This document shows positions 33,089 through 41,766 of a stretch of 64,000 nucleotides of DNA, one piece after another; positions within the stretch are counted from its first letter, which is position 1; each line of letters opens with the position of its first letter. The notes beneath the pieces were generated by a model. It saw only the letters and a list, made by a program, of their open reading frames with translations. It ran no database searches and was not told the DNA's origin. This DNA is from Aridibacter sp965216195 (GTDB lineage: Bacteria > Acidobacteriota > Blastocatellia > Pyrinomonadales > Pyrinomonadaceae). Where the stretch lies: positions 372,001 through 436,000 of the forward strand of contig OZ244151.1 in NCBI GenBank assembly GCA_965216195.1. Direction: 5' to 3'. A program made the position numbers and the translations under genes.

Positions 33089-33208
33089 ATGAATGAGCCA
33101 AAGATTGTAGCGGGCGAAATCCTGCTAAATATAATCAATCAAGATGTAATTGTTTGGGCGGTCGCGCGATTGTCCATGACCTACAAATACATTGGCATGT
33201 TTATTTAA
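33089..33208 (+). CDS. Possible 39-residue ORF upstream of larB
   Basis: An ATG ten bases after a GGAG site opens a 39-codon frame beginning MNEPKIVAGE and ending YIGMFI, amphipathic to hydrophobic in its second half. It is followed 28 bases later by a strong terminator, so leader structure, ribosome binding site, ORF and terminator form a complete small unit. I recognise no family. It could be a leader peptide of an attenuator controlling larB, or a free-standing small protein; the ORF could also be chance. Confidence 0.35.
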   Translation: MNEPKIVAGEILLNIINQDVIVWAVARLSMTYKYIGMFI

Positions 33209-33236
33209 TCGTTTACTTATTCGTATTCTCAGGGAG

Positions 33237-33265
33237 CGGCGATCTTCGGGTCGCCGTATTTTTTT
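33237..33265 (+). terminator. Strong intrinsic terminator upstream of larB
   Basis: CGGCGATC (33237-33244), loop TTCG, GGTCGCCG (33249-33256), with one G-T pair, then TATTTTTTT. The UUCG tetraloop makes it very stable. Since no annotated gene precedes it on the plus strand, it implies a short transcript from 32845-33236. Confidence 0.85.
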
Positions 33266-33318
33266 GTTTAAAAGTTAGGTCGTTTGTTGATGATAATGCT
33301 TATCGCTACAATAAACTT

Positions 33319-34080
33319 ATGAAAACAAACGACATTCGCGAAATTCTCGCGGCTCATGCCGATGGGAAAATTTCAACGGATGATGCAACTAAGTCAATCG
33401 AAAACCTATCTTATGAAGACATCGGATACGCTCGGATTGATCACTCGCGGGCGTTACGACAGGGTTTTCCCGAGGTTGTGTTTGGTGAGGGGAAAACGAA
33501 GGACCAAATAGCGGGGATCGCCGAGAAGTTAATCGAGCGATCGCCAAATGTATTGATAACCCGCACAAACACCGAAGTGTTTGGAGAGGTTCGGAACATC
33601 TATACCGAAGCTGAATGGCACGAACAGGCGCGAATGATTCGAGTCTTGCGGGATAAGAATGAGTTGGGTGAGGGAGAGATTTCGTTTGTGACGGCTGGGA
33701 CGAGTGACATTCCTGTCGCGGAAGAGGCAGCTTTGACGGCAGAGGCGATGGGCAATCGGGTAAAACGAATTTGGGATGCAGGTGTTGCCGGAATCCACAG
33801 AATTTTATCAGAACGCGAAATTTTGCAAAGTTCGCGGGTTGTCGTTGTTGCGGCCGGTATGGAAGGAGCTTTGCCTTCCGTTGTTGGAGGCCTTGTAAAA
33901 GTACCGGTTATCGCTGTTCCGACCAGTATCGGATACGGTGCTTCGTTTGACGGAATTGCTGCCCTTTTGGGGATGCTAAATTCATGTGCTTCGAATGTAA
34001 CGGTGGTAAATATAGATAACGGTTTCGGCGCGGGATTCGTTGCGAGTTTGATCAATAGGAAATGGAAAAAAGAAGATTAA
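33319..34080 (+). CDS. larB: Nickel-pincer cofactor biosynthesis protein LarB
   Basis: LarB carboxylates and hydrolyses nicotinic acid adenine dinucleotide to pyridinium-3,5-dicarboxylate mononucleotide, the first step to the nickel-pincer cofactor of lactate racemase. The ATG at 33319 gives 253 residues, normal for LarB; an open frame extends further upstream but crosses the terminator. Motifs: ARIDHSRALRQGFPEVVFGEGKT, VTAGTSDIPVAEEA, GVAGIHRIL, AAGMEGALPSVVGGL and the C-terminal PTSIGYGASFDGIAALLGMLNSCA. No larA, larC or larE is in the window. The stop overlaps the next gene by 19 bases. Confidence 0.93.
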   Translation: MKTNDIREILAAHADGKISTDDATKSIENLSYEDIGYARIDHSRALRQGFPEVVFGEGKTKDQIAGIAEKLIERSPNVLITRTNTEVFGEVRNIYTEAEWHEQARMIRVLRDKNELGEGEISFVTAGTSDIPVAEEAALTAEAMGNRVKRIWDAGVAGIHRILSEREILQSSRVVVVAAGMEGALPSVVGGLVKVPVIAVPTSIGYGASFDGIAALLGMLNSCASNVTVVNIDNGFGAGFVASLINRKWKKED

Positions 34081-35477
34081 CAAAAACAGTCGCAATTATT
34101 TTGGCTGTGCTGTTCACGCTATCGGTCTCCGCAACGGTTTCTACTTTTGCGCAGGAGAAGCCCGATCTCGAACAAATTTTCAAAGAAGCCCGAAAGCGAA
34201 AGGGCAAACGACCTCTGATTTTCATTCCGGGAATTATGGGCTCCGAACTCGTACACGAAGACACGGGCGAAAAGCTTTGGTTTAGTTTCTCGCGTTCGAA
34301 GAATGAGGATTTGCGTTTGCCAATAGCCCTAAATCTGAAATCGAGCCGCGATAAGTTGATCCCGGGCGACATTGTCCGAAAGGTCAATATAAAGTTTTTG
34401 CCGGACGTGCAGGTTTATTCAAACCTAGTTAAAACGTTGACGGAGTATGGTGGCTATGCGGAGGCTTCTTGGGAAAACCCACCGGAGAGCCTTGAAGACA
34501 AGTTTTTTGTTTTTCCATATGACTGGCGGCGAGACAACGTTGAAACGGCTCGATATTTGATCGAGGAGATCGAGGAATTAAAACGCCGCGTGAAACGTCC
34601 GGATGCGAAGTTTAACGTGCTGGCGCATTCGATGGGTGGTCTGATCGTCAGATACGCCGCGATGTACGGAAAGTCTGACATTCGCAAGGGTAGGCTCAAG
34701 CCGAGTTGGATTGGTGAGAGACATTTTGGAAAGATCTTCTTTTTCGGCTCGCCTAACGAAGGATCGGCGGAGGCTCTGAGAACTCTTCTCCGCGGAAAAT
34801 CGAGCATTGGTGGATCTATGAAGCTGCCTTTTGTGCGTTATTTGACTCCGGTCGATATCGCCACAATGCCCGCGATTTTCCAGCTCCTTCCAAATCTAAA
34901 AACGACGCGTTTCTACAACGAGAATCTTAAACCAATAAAGATCGATCTCTACAATATAAAAAACTGGCGGAAGTACGGTTGGGCTATCTATAGCAATAAA
35001 AAACACCTAGAAGGGCTATCAGAGGCCGAAATAGGAAGGCTCGAGCAGTATTTTAGAATCGTTTTAAGGCGCGCGAAGCGTTTCCATGAAGCACTCGATG
35101 CGAAAGCACCTCGTCGGGGTGGGAGCGAGATGTATTTGGTAGGAGGAGACTGTTATTCAACGCTCGATGCAATGATTGTTTATAAAAACGATAAACAAAA
35201 ATGGATAACCCTCACCTCGCCGGATTCATTTCAGACATCTACGGGCGTGAAAGTAAGGTCGAGCCAGCTGAGGAGTTTGATGTATTCGCCTGGAGACGGA
35301 CGCGTTTCCCGAAAGTCTTTGCTCGGAGATGGTTTTGACGATACCGGTTTTATAAAGCAGACCTTTTTTGTGTGCGAGAGGCACGACGCAATCATGAACA
35401 ACCGGACGATTCAAAACAACGTTCTCACGCTCCTTATAAATGAAGCGCGAAAGTTAGAACCAGCGAAAGCTCCTTAA
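34062..35477 (+). CDS. Secreted LCAT-like alpha/beta hydrolase
   Basis: The 471-residue protein has a signal peptide ending near STFAQ. The alpha/beta-hydrolase core shows the oxyanion region FIPGIMGSEL, the PYDWRRD segment typical of lecithin:cholesterol acyltransferase relatives (PF02450), and the nucleophile elbow LAHSMGG with Ser190. A late D...H pair is present in DGRVSRKSLLGDGFDDTGF and CERHDAIMNN. It probably acts on lipid esters outside the cytoplasm. The start lies inside the end of larB. The stop shares a TTAA palindrome with the convergent neighbour. Confidence 0.85.
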   Translation: MEKRRLTKTVAIILAVLFTLSVSATVSTFAQEKPDLEQIFKEARKRKGKRPLIFIPGIMGSELVHEDTGEKLWFSFSRSKNEDLRLPIALNLKSSRDKLIPGDIVRKVNIKFLPDVQVYSNLVKTLTEYGGYAEASWENPPESLEDKFFVFPYDWRRDNVETARYLIEEIEELKRRVKRPDAKFNVLAHSMGGLIVRYAAMYGKSDIRKGRLKPSWIGERHFGKIFFFGSPNEGSAEALRTLLRGKSSIGGSMKLPFVRYLTPVDIATMPAIFQLLPNLKTTRFYNENLKPIKIDLYNIKNWRKYGWAIYSNKKHLEGLSEAEIGRLEQYFRIVLRRAKRFHEALDAKAPRRGGSEMYLVGGDCYSTLDAMIVYKNDKQKWITLTSPDSFQTSTGVKVRSSQLRSLMYSPGDGRVSRKSLLGDGFDDTGFIKQTFFVCERHDAIMNNRTIQNNVLTLLINEARKLEPAKAP

Positions 35478-36751
35478 TTCACGATCCCGTTATTTTCGAT
35501 CGCCGAATAAATATCGGATGAGTAGAGTCCGAGCCACTCGTCGCTTCTCGGTGTTTTAAAAAGTTCCCGATAAACCCTTTCATTAAATTTATCGATGTTC
35601 GTTCCATTACCCGCCGTGAGCCATTCGAAAATTTTTGTATGAAAAAGAAATTCATTTTGAGCAGTATCGATAGCAACGTATTTTTCAAGATTTTCAATTA
35701 GGCTTTTAAACTCCGAAATGCTCGCCGAATCTCCTGTTTTGAGGCGTATAAATCTCCTGCTGTTTCCATGAATCAGGGGTTTTCCGAAAGATTTAGCAAT
35801 TTCCTTCCACTCTTCAAAATCTGTGGATTCCTTAAGCGATTCAACCGAATAAGAAATCGATTCTACCGACGGCAGCTCGACTGCGGATTTTGTTACAGCA
35901 AGGCGCGCGGCTCTTAACGCACTCGGGTTTCCCTCAACCGGCTTCCAATTATCAGTTTTTACGGTACTTTCGCTCACCTTAATCCGGTCCAAACTACTTT
36001 TCCAGCTCATCAGAAGCATCGCTCTGTTTCGCTCATGAAAGCGTTTCCATGCCCGATCCCCCGTCGTCGGGTTTTTATAAACTGAGTTGAGCGCTCTTAA
36101 TTTTGCCAGAAAAATGTTAGGGCTGTAGAGTCCAGGAAGTGCGTCTACAATTTTGCCGTTTGCGTCAGCGATGTAGTGGATACTGTTTCCCGTGATTGTT
36201 CTGACGAGTTTGCGTCCGTCTCCGAAGTCGATTGTAATTTTCGGAGCCGGTCGCACAGATTTCCAATGAAGAACAAAGTTTTCCCGGAGTAGTTTTGAAA
36301 TATCCGGATTTGAGTAAAATATCGAACGGAAAAAACGGCTGTTTGCGCAGCTATATTCTTCGTTCAACCCTCCCAGAAGACGCAGAGAAAGAATTGGTTT
36401 TTTGGTTGAAGCCGATAAAGCTTTCGCTTTTTCCAAATCTGTATGCCAAAAAAGTCTTGAGGAAAACGCATCCTTTTGCATCGCAACGCTGTCGATTGCT
36501 TTTGCGACACGAAGCCATGATTCGGTCTTCTTTCCAGTTTTAAGATACTTCGCAATTTCGGTAGCGTGCTCATCAAAAAGAGCATCCAAACCTGCCTGTC
36601 CTCTTTTTCGTAAAGAATTGATAGCGGGCGCTGATATCGCCGGATCATTGGAAACCGCACGTGCGGCTAAAGTCTCCGTATTTGTCATAGCGGAAGCCGA
36701 AGCGTTGAATATTAAAAGACCAAGAGAAAGGGCGGCGATTTTAAAAAACAT
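35474..36751 (-). CDS. Secreted thioredoxin-like protein with HEAT-like N-terminus
   Basis: The 425-residue protein has a signal peptide ending near ASASA. Residues 27-75 look helical and HEAT-like (AARAVSNDPAISAPAINSLRKRG). A thioredoxin-like region follows at about 110-215 (AKALSASTKKPILSLRLL, SCANSRFF, NFVLHWKSVRP, YIADANGKIVDALPGLYS). The expected CxxC is reduced to a single cysteine in EYSCANS. The C-terminal half is helical and unassigned. The family resembles thioredoxin_7-type proteins of acidobacteria and planctomycetes. It is monocistronic with its own start upstream of a gap divergent from rpiB. Confidence 0.6.
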   Translation of the reverse strand: MFFKIAALSLGLLIFNASASAMTNTETLAARAVSNDPAISAPAINSLRKRGQAGLDALFDEHATEIAKYLKTGKKTESWLRVAKAIDSVAMQKDAFSSRLFWHTDLEKAKALSASTKKPILSLRLLGGLNEEYSCANSRFFRSIFYSNPDISKLLRENFVLHWKSVRPAPKITIDFGDGRKLVRTITGNSIHYIADANGKIVDALPGLYSPNIFLAKLRALNSVYKNPTTGDRAWKRFHERNRAMLLMSWKSSLDRIKVSESTVKTDNWKPVEGNPSALRAARLAVTKSAVELPSVESISYSVESLKESTDFEEWKEIAKSFGKPLIHGNSRRFIRLKTGDSASISEFKSLIENLEKYVAIDTAQNEFLFHTKIFEWLTAGNGTNIDKFNERVYRELFKTPRSDEWLGLYSSDIYSAIENNGIVN

Positions 36752-36934
36752 AGAAATCCTCCAAACGTTTGCCGGAACTATACAGTTAGTTGACGTAAAA
36801 ACACCGGTAAGTTGCCTTTTTGATATAAAAGTGCATTTGCAAACAGCTTCCGAAACCTGCCCTTGGTAACATCAACGATTTTCTAATACGCTTTGATTCA
36901 GTTAAAATTAGAAAAAGCTCGAAGGAAGGAATTA

Positions 36935-37411
36935 ATGACAAAAAAGATTGCGATTGGTGCTGATCATGCCGGTTTTTCCGAAAAAGAGAATATAAAAAAG
37001 CAGCTCGATAAACTCGGTATTGACTACGAAGATTTGGGTACGTTTTCAGAGGATTCGGTGGATTATCCGGATTTTGGCGCGAAAGTTGGCGAAGCTGTGG
37101 CAAATGGGGAAGCCGAACAAGGGATTTTGGTATGCGGCTCGGGAATTGGGATTTCGATTGCCGCGAACAAGATCGATGGCGTTCGCGCCGCACTTGCCTG
37201 GAATGCTGAAACGGCGCGTCTTTCAAGACAGCATAATGACGCAAATGTTTTAGCTATCGGTGCGAGAACCACCCCTGTAGAAGATATACCGAAAATCGTT
37301 GAAGCCTGGTTTAATGCCGAGTTTGAAGGCGGACGGCACTCGAGACGCGTAGATAAAATTACAAACCTTGAAAACGACGCGGCAAAAGCTTCTTCGAATT
37401 CCGGTTGCTAA
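36935..37411 (+). CDS. rpiB: Ribose 5-phosphate isomerase B
   Basis: RpiB interconverts ribose 5-phosphate and ribulose 5-phosphate. From the ATG at 36935, which has a GAAGGAAGGA site, the protein is 158 residues and begins MTKKIAIGADHAGF, as expected. Motifs: DLGTFSEDSVDYPDFG, the catalytic-Cys segment GILVCGSGIGISIAANK, and RLSRQHNDANVLAIGAR with the active-site His. The downstream gene starts at the base after its stop. It opens a plus-strand cluster running to ruvC and beyond. Confidence 0.95.
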   Translation: MTKKIAIGADHAGFSEKENIKKQLDKLGIDYEDLGTFSEDSVDYPDFGAKVGEAVANGEAEQGILVCGSGIGISIAANKIDGVRAALAWNAETARLSRQHNDANVLAIGARTTPVEDIPKIVEAWFNAEFEGGRHSRRVDKITNLENDAAKASSNSGC

Positions 37412-37828
37412 ATGGGATTAATTGAAATCATTGTCGGCGGATTTATAGCAGTCATTGTGTTGCTATTTTTTCGTGGACTTCCAAAGTACCCTTCGAAGCT
37501 ATTTTTTGCGCGGACGCTAATTGTCGCTGCGGTCATTTATGTTGGTTTCGCACTGTACGGCCTGGTAGTCGGGACTGCTTCATTTGGCTGGCTGCTTATT
37601 GAGGTTTTTGGAGTAGCGCTTTATTTTGCGTTTGCTTACGGGGGGATAAGGAAGTCGGCTTGGATTTTAGGTCTCGGTTGGGCCGCACACGTGCTCTGGG
37701 ATACAGTTTTACATTCGGCCGCAACCACTCAATTTGTCCCACCATTTTACCCAGCGGTTTGTATTGGTTTTGACCTGGTTTTTGCCGCATATATTTTTTA
37801 TCGGTTTTACATAAGTTATAGAGAATAA
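37412..37828 (+). CDS. Small integral membrane protein (DUF6010-like)
   Basis: The 138-residue protein has about four membrane helices and the motif GLGWAAHVLWDTVLH near residue 90, which I associate with DUF6010 proteins. There is no known function. It starts right after the rpiB stop (TAA ATG) and ends 2 bases before yggT, so it is part of the same message. The conserved His-Asp pair within the helix may be functional. Confidence 0.65.
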   Translation: MGLIEIIVGGFIAVIVLLFFRGLPKYPSKLFFARTLIVAAVIYVGFALYGLVVGTASFGWLLIEVFGVALYFAFAYGGIRKSAWILGLGWAAHVLWDTVLHSAATTQFVPPFYPAVCIGFDLVFAAYIFYRFYISYRE

Positions 37829-37830
37829 AG

Positions 37831-38421
37831 ATGTTGCCTTATATATATCCTGTCATTCAGGGCTTTGTAGTATTTGTCGTGATGATTGTCGTGGTCCTTA
37901 TGGTGATGCGGCTGATCTTTAATTACACAGATCCGAATCCCTTTGGGACGATAGGCAGATTTTCATACAAACTCAAGAAGTTTACTGACCGGATGGTGTA
38001 TCCGATCTCGAGTTTTTTGGCGCGAATGAAGATCGATACGCGAATTGCCCCGCTTGTTACGATACTGGTGTTTTGTGTCGTCGCATATTTTATTCTCCAG
38101 TTTTTTTACAACATATTCTTTACGATTGATGGCGTTGGCACGAGCATTCGGGATTCGAGCATAACGAAAGTCGTCGGCTATCTGCTTTATGGATTTCTGG
38201 GTATTTATTCGCTTTTGATCCTGGTTCGGATTGTGCTTTCCTGGGTGACCTCATATGGAAATAAACTTCTTAGAATATTGATAAAAATAACCGATCCGAT
38301 AATGGAACCATTCAGAAGGCTAATCCCTCCGCTTGGAATGTTTGATATCTCCCCAATAATCGTGTTGTTTTTATTGCGCTTTTTGCAGATCGCGGTTGCC
38401 GGGGTTTTTGGAATCCGTTGA
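37831..38421 (+). CDS. YggT-family membrane protein
   Basis: This 196-residue protein holds two YggT-type helix pairs (around residues 5-95 and 100-196); the second has LYGFLGIYSLLILVRIVLSWV and the DPIMEPFRRLIPPLGMFDISPIIVLFLLRFLQI signature region. YggT proteins are linked with cell division, osmotic shock or cytochrome-related phenotypes depending on organism. It sits directly before a yggU/DUF167 gene, a widespread neighbour pair. Its stop TGA overlaps the TTG start of that gene. Confidence 0.88.
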   Translation: MLPYIYPVIQGFVVFVVMIVVVLMVMRLIFNYTDPNPFGTIGRFSYKLKKFTDRMVYPISSFLARMKIDTRIAPLVTILVFCVVAYFILQFFYNIFFTIDGVGTSIRDSSITKVVGYLLYGFLGIYSLLILVRIVLSWVTSYGNKLLRILIKITDPIMEPFRRLIPPLGMFDISPIIVLFLLRFLQIAVAGVFGIR

Positions 38422-38699
38422 TAGAAATTACCGAGCAAAAAGATGCCGTTTTATTTTCGGTGAGGGTTTTGCCGCGTTCTTCGAAAACGGAAATTGTTGG
38501 AGAATTTCAAGATGCGCTAAAGGTCAAGCTGAAGTCACCGCCGGTGGATGGAGCGGCCAACAAGGAATTGATAAAGCTATTTTCAACGAAGTTTGGTGTC
38601 GCAAAAAGTGAGGTTGAAATTGTGAGCGGCGAGGCCTCAAGAACAAAGAGATTGCGTATTCACGGGCTTGAGAGGCGAGATATTTTACGAAAACTTTGA
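38418..38699 (+). CDS. DUF167/YggU-family protein
   Basis: The 93-residue protein has the DUF167 pattern VRVLPRSSKTEIVGEFQDALKVKLKSPPVDGAANKELIKLFS and then VEIVSGEASRTKRLRIHG, all typical for this small alpha/beta family of unknown function. It begins with TTG at 38418, overlapping the yggT stop (TTGA), so expression depends on coupled translation. Length is normal. Confidence 0.88.
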   Translation: MIEITEQKDAVLFSVRVLPRSSKTEIVGEFQDALKVKLKSPPVDGAANKELIKLFSTKFGVAKSEVEIVSGEASRTKRLRIHGLERRDILRKL

Positions 38700-38811
38700 A
38701 ATTTAGTTTTGTAAGGTAAGTGCCGCAAAGCACAAATTTGCGAAACGAAAAATCGGCATGATATAGTGCGGATTTTGTTTCACAAGGTTAGAAAAGGTTT
38801 GGGAAATCAAT

Positions 38812-39552
38812 ATGTCAGGACACTCTAAGTGGCACAGTATTAAGCACAAAAAAGGTGCGGCGGATGCGAAACGTGGCAAGATTTTTACCCGTCTGATCCG
38901 GGAGATAACAGTGGCGGCGCGCGACGGCGGCGGTGATCCGGATATGAATCCGCGTTTGCGAAAGGCTATTGCGGACGGAAAAGCTGCGAATATGCCCAAC
39001 GATAATATTGATCGGGCAATAAAACGCGGCACCGGGGAGCTGGAAGGGGTTTCGTACGATGAGATCACCTATGAGGCTTATGGACCAGGCGGAGTAGCGA
39101 TTCTGATCGAAACGATGACGGATAATCGCAATCGAACCGTGGCCGAAATCAGACATCTTTTGTCAAAAAACGGCGGGAATCTGGGGGAGTCTGGATCGGT
39201 GTCGTGGATGTTTGACCGGAAAGGTTATTTTGTTGTTGATAAGGCTGCAAAATCTGAGGATGAGTTGTTTGAAATCGCAATTGAGGCGGGCGCAGAAGAC
39301 TTAAAAGACGACGATGACAATTTCGAAATCTTTTCAGATCAGGATAGCTTTGAAGACGTCAAAAACGCTCTGGGCGAAGCGGGTGTGGAGACGCAGGTGG
39401 CTGAGATTTCGATGATCCCGCAGAACTTTGTAAAACTCGAAGGCGGAGACGCACAGACAATGCTAAAGCTTTACGATGCGATTGATGATCACGATGACGT
39501 CCAAAACGTCTATTCCAATTTCGATATTGATGAAGTGGAATTGGGAGGATAG
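38812..39552 (+). CDS. YebC/PmpR family DNA-binding regulatory protein
   Basis: The 246-residue protein starts MSGHSKWHSIKHKKGAAD, followed by KRGKIFTRLIREITVAAR and PRLRKAIADGKAANMPNDNID, then ETMTDNRNRTVAEIRH, all hallmarks of YebC. The family was described as transcriptional regulators, and some members act on ribosomes stalled at polyproline. Its gene is often next to ruvC, as here, where the stop overlaps the region just before the ruvC start. The efp gene further on has a related polyproline role. Confidence 0.95.
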   Translation: MSGHSKWHSIKHKKGAADAKRGKIFTRLIREITVAARDGGGDPDMNPRLRKAIADGKAANMPNDNIDRAIKRGTGELEGVSYDEITYEAYGPGGVAILIETMTDNRNRTVAEIRHLLSKNGGNLGESGSVSWMFDRKGYFVVDKAAKSEDELFEIAIEAGAEDLKDDDDNFEIFSDQDSFEDVKNALGEAGVETQVAEISMIPQNFVKLEGGDAQTMLKLYDAIDDHDDVQNVYSNFDIDEVELGG

Positions 39553-39557
39553 TGTCA

Positions 39558-40061
39558 ATGAAGATTCTAGGCATAGATCCGGGCAGCCAGACCTTGGGAT
39601 GGGGAATCGTCGAGGGCAATGGTTCGAAATATCGCGGAATTGCCTTTGGAACGGTCAAATCGAGCCCAAAAGACGCATTTCAAGCAAGATTATTGAAAAT
39701 ATATAACGGCCTGAAGGAGGTTGTTGAGCGTTTCGAACCGGAAGTACTTTCGATTGAGGAAGCCTTCTATGCGCAGAATGTTAAGGTTGCGTTAAAGCTC
39801 GGACAGGTTCGAGGAGTCGTGCTTCTGCTGGGCGAGGAATCCGGCTTGGCGATCTCAGAATATAGCCCTCGTTCAATTAAAAAATCCGTAGTTGGATACG
39901 GTAATGCCGACAAATCTCAGGTTCAGGAAATGGTTCGCATTCTATTGAAACTGGATAAAATACCACAGCCTCACGATGCGGCTGATGCCCTCGCAACCGC
40001 TATTTGTCACTTCCATCACGCTGGGATTGATGACAAAATAAAGAAAGCTGGAATATCGTAA
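39558..40061 (+). CDS. ruvC: Crossover junction endodeoxyribonuclease RuvC
   Basis: RuvC resolves Holliday junctions. From the ATG at 39558 (GGGAGG site 9 bases upstream; a GTG at 39552 is too close to it) it is 167 residues. The catalytic carboxylates are visible: Asp7 in ILGIDPGSQTLGWG, the Glu in LSIEEAFYAQN, and the two aspartates in HDAADALATAICH. ruvA and ruvB do not follow in this window, unlike the arrangement in many bacteria. Confidence 0.95.
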   Translation: MKILGIDPGSQTLGWGIVEGNGSKYRGIAFGTVKSSPKDAFQARLLKIYNGLKEVVERFEPEVLSIEEAFYAQNVKVALKLGQVRGVVLLLGEESGLAISEYSPRSIKKSVVGYGNADKSQVQEMVRILLKLDKIPQPHDAADALATAICHFHHAGIDDKIKKAGIS

Positions 40062-40102
40062 GCCCCCGCCTTTAAAGTTGATCCATGTAAAAGAGGTTTT
40101 CT

Positions 40103-40846
40103 ATGAAAAACTCCCTTGTCTCATTTCTACTAATAATTCTTCTCACCTCGATAAATGTTGCCGCGCAGCAAAAAGCTAAGGGCGATAAGAAGAAAAAAGA
40201 GACCGCAAGTGTAGCGATTGTTGTAGATGACCGGCTCTCGCTCTTGCTCAGTGAACCGAGTCTTTATGCCGTTCCTTTTCAACGGATGCGTAGAGGCCGA
40301 CAGCTTCTCGTTTTGAGCTCAAAGGAAGCCGACGGTGTGACTTTCTACGAGGTTAAGCCGTCGCCGCAAAGCAAGCAAAAAGGCTGGGTTCAGGCTGAAG
40401 CTGTGATAGGAAATTTCAGGCGCGATGACGAGGGCCGGCTCGCTAGATTGGTGCAAGCTTCGGACGGTTTTGTAAAGGTCGAGCGTGCGATGTTTTTTCT
40501 TACGTTATTTCCCAAATCTGTTTTGAGGCCTTCGATTTTGCTCCTTCTCGGTGACTTGGTTGAAGAGCAGGCCCTGGTATTGTCAAAAAAAGCTTCGCAA
40601 AAACTAGATCGTCGCGAAATGGCGGCCTCGGGGGCCCCGCTGCATAGTTTCTATCTAAATTTTGCCGGGCTTGATCGGTATCGAAGGCTGGGTATTAGGT
40701 TTTTGTTCAATATGAAAACGAAATCCTATCATTACGACGGTGAAGCATGGTATGAGATAGTCGGCAGATTTCCCAAATCTGGAGAATCTAAGGAGGCTCA
40801 AAGGCGCCTCGATTTACTAAAGGAGAAAATGGAAAGGCGAGGCTAG
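40103..40846 (+). CDS. Secreted protein with SH3-like region
   Basis: The 247-residue protein has a signal peptide ending NVAAQ, a Lys-rich linker, an SH3-like barrel at about 37-98 (DDRLSLLLSEPSLYAVPFQRMRRGRQLLVLSS ... KGWVQAEAVIG), and a helical C-terminal region ending in Lys/Glu-rich helices. The helical part with YEIVGRFPKSGESKEAQRRLDLL resembles a TPR-like unit. I recognise no function. A 40-base gap separates it from ruvC, and its stop shares CTAG with the convergent psuG stop. Confidence 0.6.
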   Translation: MKNSLVSFLLIILLTSINVAAQQKAKGDKKKKETASVAIVVDDRLSLLLSEPSLYAVPFQRMRRGRQLLVLSSKEADGVTFYEVKPSPQSKQKGWVQAEAVIGNFRRDDEGRLARLVQASDGFVKVERAMFFLTLFPKSVLRPSILLLLGDLVEEQALVLSKKASQKLDRREMAASGAPLHSFYLNFAGLDRYRRLGIRFLFNMKTKSYHYDGEAWYEIVGRFPKSGESKEAQRRLDLLKEKMERRG

Positions 40847-41745
40847 ACGCTGATCATTGTTTGCGCAAGCTGCGCGCCGATCAATACGTTGTTTTCTAAC
40901 AGGGCGATATTTGCCTTAAGCGTGTTTCCGTAGCTAAGCTCGGCCATTCTCGAAAGAAGAAAAGGGGTTATTTCTTTTCCATGAATCTTTTTCTGCTCAG
41001 CGAGTTCCAAAGATTCTCCCAACATCGTTTCAAGTTCAGTTGACTCGATTTCCGAGTCCTGAGGGATCGGCACCGTTAAAAGAATTGCGTTCTTAAGCCC
41101 CAAGTAGTCTCTCGAGCTTACGACTTCCGCCACCTCCGCTACGGTTTCTACTCTCTCGTCAACCGGGACACCGCTTTTTCTAGAGTAAAATGCAGGCATT
41201 TCATTACATTGAAAGCCGAGCACCGTCACGCCAAAGGTCTCAAGCCATTCGCGTGTCTTTGGTAAATCGAGCACTATTTTCACTCCAGCGCACACGACCG
41301 CAATCGGGATATTTGCGAGCGCGGGAAGGTCTGCCGAAACATCGGCTGAAAATCCGCGATGGATTCCACCAATTCCGCCAGTCGTAAAGACCTTTATTCC
41401 TGCTTTATCAGCGATGGACATTGTTGTCGCAACTGTTGTTGCACACGTGAGCTTTTTTGCGGCGGAGATTGGGAGGTCGCGAGTAGAAATCTTTCTGACG
41501 TTTTCACCGTTTTTCGCAAGATGCTCGATCTGGAATTTGCTTAAACCAACACAAAACTCACCATCAAAAACAGCAATCGTTGCAGGAACCGCTCCATTTT
41601 CATGGCAAATCTTTTCAAGCGAATAAGCAGTTTTTAGGTTTTCAGGATAGGGAAGACCGTGAGAAATAACGGTTGATTCAAGTGCCACAACGGGTGAATT
41701 GTTTTCGAGCGCATTACGCACTTCATCAGAATATACAATTTCCAT
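40843..41745 (-). CDS. psuG: Pseudouridine-5'-phosphate glycosidase
   Basis: PsuG breaks the C-glycosidic bond of pseudouridine 5'-phosphate to give uracil and ribose 5-phosphate. The 300-residue protein shows VALESTVISHGLPYPEN, VPATIAVFDGEFCVGLS, the TCATTVATTMSIADKAGIKVFTTGGIGGIHRG region with catalytic Lys, and FYSRKSGVPVDERV with GKEITPFLL near the end. The kinase PsuK is not adjacent. It lies 21 bases from lepB on the same strand, probably in one transcript with rnc. Confidence 0.93.
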   Translation of the reverse strand: MEIVYSDEVRNALENNSPVVALESTVISHGLPYPENLKTAYSLEKICHENGAVPATIAVFDGEFCVGLSKFQIEHLAKNGENVRKISTRDLPISAAKKLTCATTVATTMSIADKAGIKVFTTGGIGGIHRGFSADVSADLPALANIPIAVVCAGVKIVLDLPKTREWLETFGVTVLGFQCNEMPAFYSRKSGVPVDERVETVAEVAEVVSSRDYLGLKNAILLTVPIPQDSEIESTELETMLGESLELAEQKKIHGKEITPFLLSRMAELSYGNTLKANIALLENNVLIGAQLAQTMISV

Positions 41746-41766
41746 AACCCATTCAGGCGAGGCGAA

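Noticed and set aside
33154..33318. Upstream extension of larB as coding sequence
   Set aside because: The extension would cross a strong terminator, lacks a normal start codon context and adds residues not found in LarB.
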